The notes beneath the pieces were generated by a model. It saw only the letters and a program-made list of their open reading frames with translations. It was not told where the DNA came from and did not search any database. Source: Kalaharituber pfeilii (taxonomy: Eukaryota > Ascomycota > Pezizomycetes > Pezizales > Pezizaceae). Taken from it: DNA of 18,107 nt. Each line of letters starts with the position of its first letter. The stretch's first letter is position 1. Position numbers and translations under genes: made by a program. Below are positions 8,296 through 16,352 of this stretch, piece by piece. Location: positions 1 through 18,107 of the forward strand of contig WHUZ01000255.1 of the NCBI GenBank assembly GCA_015179045.1, written 5' to 3'.

Positions 8296-9000
8296 GTAGT
8301 CCCTCTCCATAATATGTAATATACTATAGAATGAGCTCTATTGATAAGTATAGCAGGTTTCTTTCAATAGTATAATATATTATAGAATAAGATCTTTTAA
8401 TAAGTATAGTAGACCCTCTTAATAATATAATATACTGTAGAACAAAGTTTTTTAATAAGTATGATAGGCTCTCTTACTAGCTCAATATACTACATAATAA
8501 ACTGTATTAATAGGTATAGTAGGTTCTATGAAGTAGTATATAATAAGTTAAATTGAGTTAAATTTAGTAGGTATGATATGTTTTATTAATAGTATATAAT
8601 ATACTGCAGAATAAGCTCTGTTTACAGGTATGATAGCTTCTCTTAATAACATATAATATACTATAGAATGGGCTTTATTGACAGATATGGCAGATTCTAT
8701 ATAACGGTACATAACAAGTTAGAATAAGCTGAATTTAACAAATATAGTAGTACTTTTTCTGTATTGTAGGCTAAGATAGAATAAGCTCAATTGACAGCTA
8801 TAGCAGGCCCCTCTCTCAACAGTATAAGATATACCAAATAGACTTTATTAATAAGTATAGTAGGTACATCTCAGTAGTATATGATAGGGCAGAATAAGTA
8901 GAATTTGATAGATATAGTAAACTTTAGCAGTATAAGATTAGGCAAAATAAGCTTAATCTGACAGCTATAGTAGGTTCTATTTGATAGCATAATTTTGATA
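8296..9000. repeat. Second, more decayed array of the same satellite
   Basis: About twelve copies of a unit of about 60 bp reading ATATACTRYAGAATAAGCTC, then TATTGATAAGTATAGYAGG, then TTCTCTTAATAGT. Position by position this is the 5225-7110 unit with C-to-T and G-to-A changes (GATGCAGCAGAATGAGC to TATACTGCAGAATAAGC; TTGACAGGTATGGCAGG to TTGATAAGTATAGTAGG). The two arrays therefore share an origin but have suffered different amounts of mutation. Confidence 0.8.
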
Positions 9001-9995
9001 GTAAGCCTATAATAAGAAGATATCTTGAGAGCAATTTAATAACTGGGTAGATGCAGTAGTATAGCAGTAAATAAAAAGCTATTTTTATATTTTTAGATAT
9101 TATTTAATAAATTCATTAGTTTATATATTGTATATTGGTATTTGAAAAAATATGGAAAGTAAGTGATTGTATTATACTATAGACAAGGGCTATAATATTA
9201 AATACATTACAAGTATATACTATAATATAAAATATATCAAAAATGAAAGTTATAAGATTAAATACATCTTAAGCAAGAGCTATAATATTATATATCGGAT
9301 TAACTTATATAAGAGCAAGAAAATAAACAAGCGCTAATTTGGTCTTGGTAGGACTTAGGTGTCATTAATCACATTAGCATACTATTCATGCAATCTTAGT
9401 ATTACTAAGCATAGCTAATCTCCAGCTTCTCTACAAATGTCTATAGTATTGAAGTTAGTATTATAGTAATTTAGGGATCATTATATCCCTGTACATGATA
9501 CACGCTCAGAATTTTGCCAAGACTGAACTAGTATGTATTGGTTTTCTTACTCTTATATGAGTTAATATAGTATATAATAGATAGAATATCTTATACTAGT
9601 TATATTCAGAATACTTATAGTTAGCTTACTAATACTAGATATAGTACAGTTAATAGGAATTATATCTACAAAAAGAATATGTACCTACTATGTATACTGA
9701 AAGAGAGTCAGTATTTAGGTACTTTAGTTTATATCAAAAGTACCTTATATACCTAGTGCATTAGATACAATCAAGTAGAATAAATTGTTTTTACTAATAG
9801 TAACTAAGATTACTAATCTTAGTAGTTACTTAGTTCTTAACTGACAAAGATCTACTATTATTAGCCTAACTAGTATCAGATTAGCTAAATACTTAACTAG
9901 TAGATCTTATAGTTAGTAGTACCTTTTTAATAATACTTTAACAAAATAGTATTATAGCATAAGAATAATTATACTTGTAATATCTAGAATATTAA
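9001..9995. other. AT-rich non-coding stretch with short repeats and hairpins
   Basis: No gene seen. 9184-9295 holds about three imperfect copies of a 30-33 bp phrase (GCTATAATATTAAATACAT...AAG). Two hairpin-forming inverted repeats lie at 9799-9830 and 9847-9908. A palindromic GTAATAT...ATATTAC lies at about 9976-10001 against the LTR of element B. Confidence 0.5.
9799..9908. repeat. Two consecutive inverted repeats
   Basis: First: arm AGTAACTAAGATTA (9799-9812) faces TAATCTTAGTAGTTACT (9814-9830), a 14-bp stem with a 2-3 base bulge and almost no loop. Second: AAGATCTACTA (9847-9857) faces TAGTAGATCTT (9898-9908), a perfect 11-bp stem around a 40-bp loop. They could be the ends or core of a MITE-like element, or chance hairpins in TA-rich DNA. 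Confidence 0.5.
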
Positions 9996-11232
9996 TATTA
10001 CGGGTATGAGGGGCTAGGCTCTAGTGGGTGCTGGAAGGCACTAGATATTATGACTATAGAGGTATGTATTCAGCAGGCCAGAGTCACTATGAAGATATAT
10101 ATACGATGGGTCGAAATGGCTATAGAGGTATATATACTGTGGGCTGGAAGGGCAGCTGTTTTGCGTATAGCATAGAGCAAAGCAGAGCGATTTATGGGTA
10201 TAATGAGAAAATGATAGGTTTGAAAGTAATAGAGAACTTAGAACACTACTTATGTCTTGATTCTTCAACTGTGCTATCGCTTATACTTAAATAAACTGAG
10301 CACATTATATATAACTAGGCAAGCAAATAAAAAAAATGGCAATTCAACAATACCAATAATCATAACAAAGAAATATGCAACATAGTACAGATGCTAGGTA
10401 ATAACATGTACTAGAGCATGCGTACATATTAGCTTTATAAACCAAGTACTAGGCCTAAAGACCTTACAATCAATAGTAATACATACTTCCTTAGCACTAC
10501 CCTATTTGGAAGACAAAGAACCTTCTGCTAAGGCTAGCAGGTAATTAGTTTAGTCTAGCAGCACTGGCCTTACTGAGGGTTCAGAATAGTATTCCCCTGA
10601 TTGGGTAAGTCTGAGGAGCTAGACTCCAGTAGGCGCTGGAAGGTACTGGATGTTATAGTTACAGAAGTATATATTTAGCAGGCTGAAGTCAGTATGGAGG
10701 GATATATACAATAGGCCAGAAAGGCTATAGAGGTATATATACTCCAGGCTGGAAGGGCAGCTGTTTTGTGTGGAGTGCATAGTGAACTGGAGTGATTCAT
10801 AGGTATAATGAGGAAATGACAGGTTTCAGAGTAATAGAGAACTTAGAATACTACTTGTGTCTTGATTCTTCAACTGTGCTATTACCTGTTCTTAAATAGA
10901 CTAAGTACATCATATATAACTAGGCAAGCAAATAAAGAAATGGCAATTCAACAATACCAATAATTATAACAAAGAAACATGCAACATAGTATAGATACTA
11001 GGTAATAACATATACTAGAGTATGTGTACATATTAGCTTCATAAACTAAGTGCTAGGCTTAAAGACCTTACAATCAACAGTAATATACACTTCCTTAGCA
11101 CTACCCTATTCGGAAGACAAAGAACCTTCTGCCAAGCCTAATGGGTGATTAGTTCAATCTAGTAGCACTGGCCTTACTAAGGATTCAGAATAGTATTCCT
11201 CTGGTCAGGTAAGTCTTACCTTAGCCGTAACA
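9996..11232 (-). repeat. 3' LTR of element B with internal tandem duplication
   Basis: On the minus strand it begins TGTTACGGCTAAGGTAAG after the polypurine tract and ends CCTCATACCCGTAATA, whose terminus looks like a RIP-mutated CCGTAACA (inverted match to TGTTACGG). Its body is present twice in direct tandem, offset 605 bp (CTGGAAGG at 10031 and 10636; TCAGAATAGT at 10581 and 11185). The join near 10602-10610 lacks both the CCGTAACA end and the TGTTACGGCTAAGGTA start, so it is not two complete LTRs side by side. The copies differ mostly by transitions. Element A's single LTR is 698 bp. Short open frames inside (for example 10028-10294) are incidental. Confidence 0.85.
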
Positions 11233-11243
11233 TTACCCCCTAT
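11233..11243 (-). promoter_or_regulatory. Polypurine tract of element B
   Basis: Minus strand ATAGGGGGTAA immediately upstream of the LTR start, in the position of CAGGAAGGTAA in element A. Confidence 0.75.
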
Positions 11244-11579
11244 TCTAAGGCAGTCATATCGACTAACAATTACTGAAAAGTAAGCCAAACTAATCAGTAT
11301 TGTAAGTAATATATATTAGCTCTCTTGTAAGAGTTAAAAGAGTAGCTAATACACTTATCGGCATACCTTATATGCAAGGTCTCTCACAGGAATTTACTTA
11401 TCTGTGGCTGACGGTGAGACTGGTGTGTTTTGAGCACTCATTCATTGGTCAGCAAGGCTATTAAAAACCTTAACAAAGATAAAAACCCAGTAGGAAAAAT
11501 TTCTTCATAAGGAAAAGGTACTCACATTCCATATTATCGAAGTAGTCTGACTTTCACCATCAATGTCTTATTTAGACCA

Positions 11580-11690
11580 TAGGGTGGCTTTCTTGGATAT
11601 CGGTCATGGAACTCTCTGACAGATTCTAATGATCTATATAGTTTCTCAATCGGTTCTCAAGTATTATCATCTTTACCATAGCTCTATTAA
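11580..11690 (-). pseudogene. Element B chromodomain remnant
   Basis: Minus-strand translation gives YGKDDNTxEPIEKLYRSLE then VREFHDRYPRKPP, matching the aromatic-cage end of a chromodomain (WKGYG.DDNTWEPIENL) and the helix after it. The TWEP tryptophan is a TGA stop, as in element A. The region between here and the polypurine tract (11244-11580) is homologous to 3580-3900 of element A but not otherwise identified. Confidence 0.8.
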
Positions 11691-11949
11691 TAGATTTAGT
11701 ACTTTACTACTCTGTTCATACGTTTCAAATCAACAACATAGAAGAACTCATCATCATCGATCTCCATACCTTAGGGTTCAAGTCACTCTCAGAAAGGCTA
11801 CTCAGCTGCTAGGGAAACTTTAGGGTCGAATCTATATAAAGAGTGAAAGGGCTATAACTATGGGTTGATGTAGCAGTAGTAAGCTAACTTAGCTAGAGGT
11901 AGCCAAGTTACCTATTGGTTCTATCAGTCATGGTAGTAAATATGAAGAT

Positions 11950-12500
11950 ACTGTTTGAGAAGCTTTATTATACATTCAGAGAGTCTGTCAGTCTGGAAGT
12001 GATCAATAGTACTAGATTAGAGTTATATGTCGAGTTTCGATGTAATTTCTTTCCAAAGGGCTGAGGTGAATTGTGGCCTGAAGATGTCATTAAAGGCATT
12101 AGTAATGTCTTTAGTTGTTCAAGGATCTTTTGCCAGTTATAGTATTGCATTTGGTAACCGGTCTATGACAACTGAAATAGTGTTAAAGCTCTCAAATTTA
12201 GGTAGTTTTCCAACAAAGTCCATAGCTATCTCCTCCCAAGGCTTTATAGTAGTAGGCATTGGCATAAGTCTAGTTTACCTCAGATGTCATTTGGCTTTGG
12301 CTTTCAGGTAGGCTATATAATCAGTGACATAATCAGCTATCTCGGTAGAAGTTTTGAGAGAGGAGTCTTATGTTTGGTGCATGCCCCAGTGCATAGTCAT
12401 GTTACTGTCATAGCATTATCATACAGTAACACTTTCAGTCAATATTACTCAGGCACTATACAGGGCCATCATCAGTCCTCACCCATTTATTGCCATTGAC
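11950..12500 (-). pseudogene. Element B integrase remnant
   Basis: The zinc-binding C-x2-C pair has become Y-x2-Y (DYIAYLKAKA; TAT and TAC codons at 12317-12319 and 12308-12310), a TGY-to-TAY double change that RIP explains. The core follows as PWEEIAMDFVGKLP, with the first catalytic aspartate intact at 12218-12220, then NTISVVIDRLPNA. Further on a shifted frame reads TIDHFQTDRLSEC (about 12000-11960), the family's YHPQTDGQSE block, with the final glutamate still readable. Stops and at least two frame changes disable it. It aligns with 2990-3440 of element A. Confidence 0.8.
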
Positions 12501-12559
12501 TCCAAGGATATCAGCCTATACGTCTTCTCTCTTACCTGCCTCAGTTCATTATAAGAGGG

Positions 12560-13010
12560 CGTCAGCTTTACTATTAAGCTTTTCTGTAGCATAGTTGATA
12601 ACATAGTCGAATTTGGAAAGTTGGCTCCAGTTAGCTTGCCAGCTGTTGAGATATTGTTTAGTAATAAAGTACTATAGTGTATAGTAGTTAGTAAAAATAG
12701 TAAACTTAATTCCCAATAGCTCTATTCTCCATTTCTTGTGCAATCAAAGATTACCAGTAGCTACTTATTATAGATAGAGTAGTTTCGTTTAGCAGGAGTC
12801 AGTATTCGAGAATAGTAATTATATAAGTGAAGAGTTATATTTTTGGTACTAGCTCAAGATACCAGTAAGTACTTAGTCTAAGTAGTCAGTTTTCACAATT
12901 ATAGATAGGGATCGATTGAAGTGTTGTAGTATGGGGGCACTCATAAACTTGTCTTTAAGTTCCATAAAAGCAGTGTGCTGCTTTGCCTCCCAAGTAAAGG
13001 ATACGTTTCT
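12560..13010 (-). pseudogene. Element B RNase H remnant
   Basis: The connection and start read FTWEAKQHTAFMELKDKFMS then APILQHFN (13010-12920), a near-textbook gypsy segment, followed by IVKTDYLDxVLTGILSxY where the family has ETDASD...GAVLSQ; an active-site aspartate is retained but a stop follows. The end reads NSWQANWSQLSKFDYVINYA then TEKLNSKADALL (about 12660-12560), matching the RQARW...FDF.I.YRPG..N.KADALSR tail. The middle is broken by stops. Confidence 0.8.
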
Positions 13011-13287
13011 AGTTAAGATAGTTAGCGGTCGAGTTGTGGTAAAGTAAAATAAATCAGCAGTAGTAGTTGGCAGAGCCTAGAAAGGCTTGTACCTCTTTTT
13101 GTTTATTAGCTATGGCCAGTTACGAATAGTAGAGAGTTTGGCCGAGTGCATCTTAATCTCGAGGCTATCAATAAAATAACTACGGAACATAGTTTTGTGC
13201 ATATGGAACTTGCACTTTGGGCAGATTGACTGTAAGCCTATATTCACTTAACTTTGCGAGTACTTTTCCTACTACTCTTTTATAGTC

Positions 13288-13640
13288 TCATTCGCTTATG
13301 ACTCTATAGATTAAGATGTTGTCTAGGTAACAAATAACTCTATCAATAAGGATCTCATCTATCATTTCTTGGAAGGAAGTGGGTATGATAATGAGGCCAA
13401 AAGGTATGACTGTGGACTCGAATAGGTCTTTAGATATATTTGAATACTGTCTTCCATTCAATATATTCTTCCACACAAAAAAAAAAAAAATTGGTGAAGC
13501 TGCTTTTCAATCTTGATCTTTATATCTTTCCTATTAGTAAGTGTTTGTTGATATACCTCTAAAGGTCTTATCTTCTTCCCAAGTACACTAGACTATGGGA
13601 AGGCTTCGCATTTGGGTTCTCAAAAGGATTTTATAATCCC
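13288..13640 (-). pseudogene. Element B reverse transcriptase remnant, internally deleted
   Basis: The front reads KPSHSLVYLGRR and the back reads STVIPFGLIIIPTSFQEMID then CYLDNILIY (catalytic box at 13306-13329), matching the family's VMPFGL.NAPATFQ...YLDDILIYS. Two defects rule out activity: YLDD is YLDN (GAC to AAC), and compared with element A about 170 bp are missing between the two parts, including the LCVDYR segment. At that join the sequence has 14 consecutive A on the plus strand (13477-13490). Confidence 0.85.
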
Positions 13641-13733
13641 AAGTCAAACAATAATACAATATTACCCTCTTCAAAGGTATTGTCAAAAAGAATAGAAAGT
13701 AATTCAATACAAGTGCATTAAACATGCTATGCT

Positions 13734-13934
13734 TTAAAATACCATTAACATAATCAATCGGAAAGTCATTAACCAGGATGAACTAATGATGCATTCACTG
13801 ATATTTATAACTTTAGTATCAGAATCAGAAACAAATTCCAGGTTTCCTGGAACACTAATAGGATATATATAATCCAAAGTAGAAGAAACAGATTTGGGAA
13901 CCTGAATGCCAGAGAATGAAAACAAAGTATTCAC
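13734..13934 (-). pseudogene. Element B protease-RT linker remnant
   Basis: A 66-codon open stretch, NTLFSFSGIQVPKSVSSTLD at its start and DSDTKVINISECI further on. The second part matches element A around 1266-1300 at nucleotide level (DTKVINI), so it belongs to the element, in the zone between protease and RT. No catalytic motif is visible. Its codon texture is less TA-rich than the RT downstream. Confidence 0.5.
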
Positions 13935-13959
13935 AAAAAATCATCACCTTGCTTGATTA

Positions 13960-14110
13960 TTACAGACCTCACTTATGATCTCAATCTCAACTTCTTACCT
14001 AGTCTGCTAAAGAAACAATCAGTATAGGGGCCGTACAATCTAACATAGCCCTAATGGTTTTCTCAGTTTTGAATGTTACCTTGCAACTGAGGAGGTCGTT
14101 GTGATAGGGA
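13960..14110 (-). pseudogene. Element B aspartic-protease-like segment
   Basis: Reads CKVTFKTEKTIRAMLDCTAP followed by ILIVSLAD. The stretch IRAMLDCTAPILIVS fits the retropepsin active-site pattern (ALIDSGAT..FIS), with D retained, and lies between the zinc knuckle and RT where Ty3/gypsy protease should be. The glycine of D-S/T-G is not conserved. The call rests on this one motif and position. Confidence 0.5.
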
Positions 14111-14199
14111 GTCCTACATGCTGAGCAGAGTCCCCATGTACTTCAAGTCAAACAGTTCAGTGATCTTCTTGGATCTGTCGATAGCCTATATTATGGTGG

Positions 14200-15002
14200 C
14201 CAGAGTCTGTCTTTGTCTTCTTTTGGGCTAGGATATCTGTAATTCGAGAGAGCGGATTCGTGACTTCAGGGTATTTTTACTTCCCTTTGTCTGCCTTCTA
14301 TAGCTTCAGTTGGGTTTCTGTCACTTCTCCTATCCCTTATGGTTCTACCACTGTTTCTCCAGCATGCGGTGACTCTATGGCCACTCTTGCTACACTTGGT
14401 GCAATAGTTTGCATTGGTTGCCTTTCTTCTGAATCATTTCTTTATGTTAAGGTTTCTCAATATGCTAATCTGGAGATAATCCTCAACAGGTTGCACAGAT
14501 GGTAATAGTGTTCTTCCCTAGAGTGTTAAACCTCCAGTTCAACAGGCTCTAGTACTTTAAAGGGGAGAAAGGGTTTCTTTGTTCTTTCCTTTAACTACTG
14601 ATGAAGATTGGTCTTATTATCCTATTTTGTTTTATTAGTCTTTTTGTTTTAATTGTTGTTTGTTGGTATTTTCTGGACTGTTTTAGGTATAGGAAGAGAA
14701 GGAGGAAGAAGTGGTTTCTTTGTCTGTTTTACTACCTTCTTACACTTCTACTTCTAGGAAACTATTTAATAATTCTAGGAGAGGGTCCAAGAGTCTCTAG
14801 ACAGATGGTTCTCCTAAAGTCCCTAAAACAGGTTTTCTGTTGATGAGTATAGGATAGTTATTTGTGGTTGGTATAATGTTGTTTCTTCTAAGCTGATGTA
14901 TTGAATGAATTCAATTTTTGCTCTTCTGTCCTTGAGAAGTTCTCAAGTATTTGTCCTTCTGATTAGTTGTCTCTGAATTTGAACAATACCTGGATTATCC
15001 TT
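14200..15002 (-). pseudogene. Element B gag remnant with CCHC zinc knuckle
   Basis: A perfect nucleocapsid zinc knuckle, C-x2-C-x4-H-x4-C (YCTKCSKSGHRVTACW), lies at 14362-14403 on the minus strand; it packages element RNA. Just upstream the frame reads PVEDYLQISILRNLN. Further upstream (14850-14520) the strand is rich in Pro, Asn, Lys and Thr codons, like a gag linker, with stops and frame changes. No capsid motif could be identified. The sequence stops where the LTR of element C begins, so the gag N-terminus and 5' LTR of B are missing here. Plus-strand open frames at 14260-14505 and 14601-14843 are antisense shadows. Confidence 0.7.
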
Positions 15003-15032
15003 TGTTAACAATAGGATAAGGTACCCAATGGT

Positions 15033-15038
15033 TTTATT
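15033..15038 (-). promoter_or_regulatory. AATAAA polyadenylation signal in LTR C
   Basis: Minus-strand AATAAA about 265 bp downstream of the TATA-like box and about 30 bp before the proposed LTR end. Confidence 0.4.
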
Positions 15039-15300
15039 GAGTATATTCCAGTTAAGGTATTCAAACTACAAACTGTAGAAAATAAAGATGGGCTTCTATT
15101 GGGATACAATTACTGTAGAATCTATAACTATTCACTAGTGAAGTGGGAGGAGAGATAAGTCTGATTGCTTTGAATTGTGTCCTATCCATACTAAAACTAT
15201 CTAAACTTTAGATAGCTTCAGAGAAGTCAGAGTGAAGGTACTTCCTATGTGCTCTGGCTCAAGAACTCTGAAGAACTATCTCTGTGGGCAAAGCGAGCAC

Positions 15301-15308
15301 CTTAAATA
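15301..15308 (-). promoter_or_regulatory. TATA-like box in LTR C
   Basis: Minus-strand TATTTAAG in the context GGAGCGTATTTAAGG, about 54 bp downstream of the nearest TGACTCA site and about 360 bp into the LTR, where a U3 core promoter would be expected. Confidence 0.5.
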
Positions 15309-15361
15309 CGCTCCGCCAAGCTCTTTTTTTCCTATACATGAGTTTGGTGTGGGTCTGTTAC

Positions 15362-15464
15362 TGACTCACTACATGACTTTTCCTTAAGTCACTCTTTTGA
15401 CTCATTCTTTGACTTATTCCTTGACTCATTCTTTGAGTCATTCTTTGAGTTACTAGTTGACTCA
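15362..15464. promoter_or_regulatory. 12-bp-periodic array of TGA(C/G)TCA bZIP sites
   Basis: Five exact TGASTCA heptamers at 15362, 15398, 15422, 15434 and 15458, all separated by multiples of 12 bp. Near-matches sit at further steps of the same ladder: TGACTTT at 15374, TGACTTA at 15410 and TGAGTTA at 15446; a TAAGTCA at 15385 is one base off phase. TGASTCA is the known consensus of fungal Gcn4/CPC1/CpcA and of AP-1. The array is upstream of the TATA-like box in the direction of element C transcription, so it could act as an upstream activating cluster. Confidence 0.65.
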
Positions 15465-15547
15465 TTTGTTAGTTACATTTCTTTTGATAGCATCTTTAAA
15501 GAAAACTATCATACATGATTATTAATCCTTCTTTTTCTTGTTGCTGA

Positions 15548-15579
15548 GTAATACATGACTTATTAGTAATACATGACTT
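15548..15579. repeat. 18-bp tandem repeat in U3 of LTR C
   Basis: GTAATACATGACTT occurs at 15548 and 15566 (period 18), with a related ATACATGATTATTA near 15511. It lies upstream of the TGASTCA ladder and shares its TGACT core. Confidence 0.6.
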
Positions 15580-15669
15580 GTTTGTTGTTCAGAGTAACTG
15601 TTAGCTCAGGACTTAGGAATTTGGAAAACAACCTTTATGGTTAGTTATCTGAATTGCTAGGTCATGACA

Positions 15670-15680
15670 CTTCCCTCTTA
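15670..15680 (-). promoter_or_regulatory. Polypurine tract of element C
   Basis: Minus-strand TAAGAGGGAAG abuts the TGTCATGAC start of the LTR. Its first three bases are the in-frame stop codon (TAA, 15678-15680) that ends the pol reading frame. Confidence 0.8.
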
Positions 15681-16060
15681 GAAATACCCCATATCTTTTC
15701 CACTATTTTCTCCTACCCAGTTTGCTAATTCTTCCTATAGATCCTCATGTTCTATGTTAAGTTTTGTTCCAAAGTTTTCCATCACTTTCCAGTATACTAT
15801 ACTATTTCCATCTGAGAACTCAAGGCTCCTTCCTTGCAGTTCTTGATTAATTATTTTCTGCTTTAGTTCTTCATAATAGTTCAACAGGAGGGTAAAGGGT
15901 AGACATGAATTTCCTTCTTTTGCTTTGTTATGGTTTTCATTGATTACCTTAGTTATTGCAGCAGAGTCTTTTTTTGTATACCTTTGTATTTGTTCTTTGA
16001 TTTTTTCATATGTCTTCATCCTTGATCTTCCTCTTGTTGTTGCAGGGTTTCTATTTCTCC
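15678..16060 (-). pseudogene. Element C pol C-terminal tail
   Basis: After the chromodomain the frame resumes as ELKKDFWEKGSLEK (about 16105) and continues through MKTYEKIKEQIQRYTKKD, LPFTLLLNYYEELKQK and GRSLEFSDGNSIVYWKVM. An in-frame TAG at 15735-15737 interrupts it; beyond that EELANWVGENSGKDMGYF runs to a TAA at 15678-15680 touching the polypurine tract. The TAG could derive from CAG by one RIP-type change. The tail, over 100 residues, is charged and helical with no domain I recognise. An opposite-strand frame at 15925-16326 is a shadow. Confidence 0.6.
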
Positions 16061-16352
16061 ACTTGAAAGTTTTTTCCAGACTTCCTTTTTCCCAAAAGTC
16101 CTTTTTAAGTTCAAAAGTCTATATCCTCTTCCATCACCCAATTTTCTGTTCCTTCCATATCTTCTTCCAATCATATCCCTTCCATTTGACTAGGTATTGG
16201 GGTTCTCCTGAGATGGGTTTCAGCCTGAATTCTATCAGTCTTTCTACTTCCCATCTGTCCCCTCTTACTGGTCCTGGCTTTTCTGCTGTAAAGCCTTTGA
16301 AGTGTTCTGGGTCTCTGTGGATGTAGGTTTTGATGAGGGATGTATGGAACAA
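16060..16352 (-). pseudogene. Element C chromodomain
   Basis: The frame reads FHTSLIKTYIHRDPEHF (end of the integrase C-terminal region, family IHPVFHVSLLKPY), then RWEVERLIEFRLKP and PQYLVKWKGYD: a clear chromodomain with the first aromatic-strand motif (YEVE-like) and YLVKWKGY core. The reading frame then slips and the continuation is legible in a second frame as EDMEGTENWVMEEDIDF (family TWEPEENL), before slipping back into the original frame. The two compensating slips lie within about 70 bp. Chromodomains of this type are thought to direct integration to heterochromatin. Confidence 0.85.

Larger units (their letters stand above)
9996..15002 (-). mobile_element. Element B: minus-strand chromovirus relic related to A
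   Basis: Reading down the minus strand from about 15000: gag-like region with a CCHC zinc knuckle (14362-14403), protease-like segment (about 14100-13960), RT (about 13640-13290), RNase H (about 13010-12560), integrase (about 12500-11950), chromodomain (about 11690-11580), polypurine tract (11233-11243) and 3' LTR (11232-9996). This is the full Ty3/gypsy order. B is nucleotide-homologous to A but less mutated. No intact frame remains, the RT is internally deleted, and the catalytic YLDD reads YLDN. The 5' LTR is not seen; element C begins where it would be expected. Confidence 0.85.
15003..15669 (-). repeat. 3' LTR of element C (about 667 bp)
   Basis: On the minus strand it starts TGTCATGACCTAGC directly after a polypurine tract (start certain) and probably ends CCTATTGTTAACA at 15003 (end inferred from TG...CA and from where gag sequence of B resumes). 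U3 carries a ladder of TGASTCA sites (15362-15464) and an 18-bp tandem repeat of GTAATACATGACTT (15548, 15566). A TATA-like TATTTAAG lies at 15301-15308 and an AATAAA at 15033-15038, in the right order for U3-R-U5. Confidence 0.65.

Noticed and set aside
10028..10294. 88-codon plus-strand and 75-codon minus-strand frames as genes
   Set aside because: Both lie inside the duplicated LTR of element B, and the second LTR copy breaks the equivalent frames.
14260..14843. Plus-strand frames resembling a secreted or membrane protein (one with a strongly hydrophobic stretch at 14601-14700)
   Set aside because: The opposite strand carries a perfect CCHC zinc knuckle and a gag-like linker; the hydrophobic run is the antisense of Asn/Lys/Thr-rich codons.
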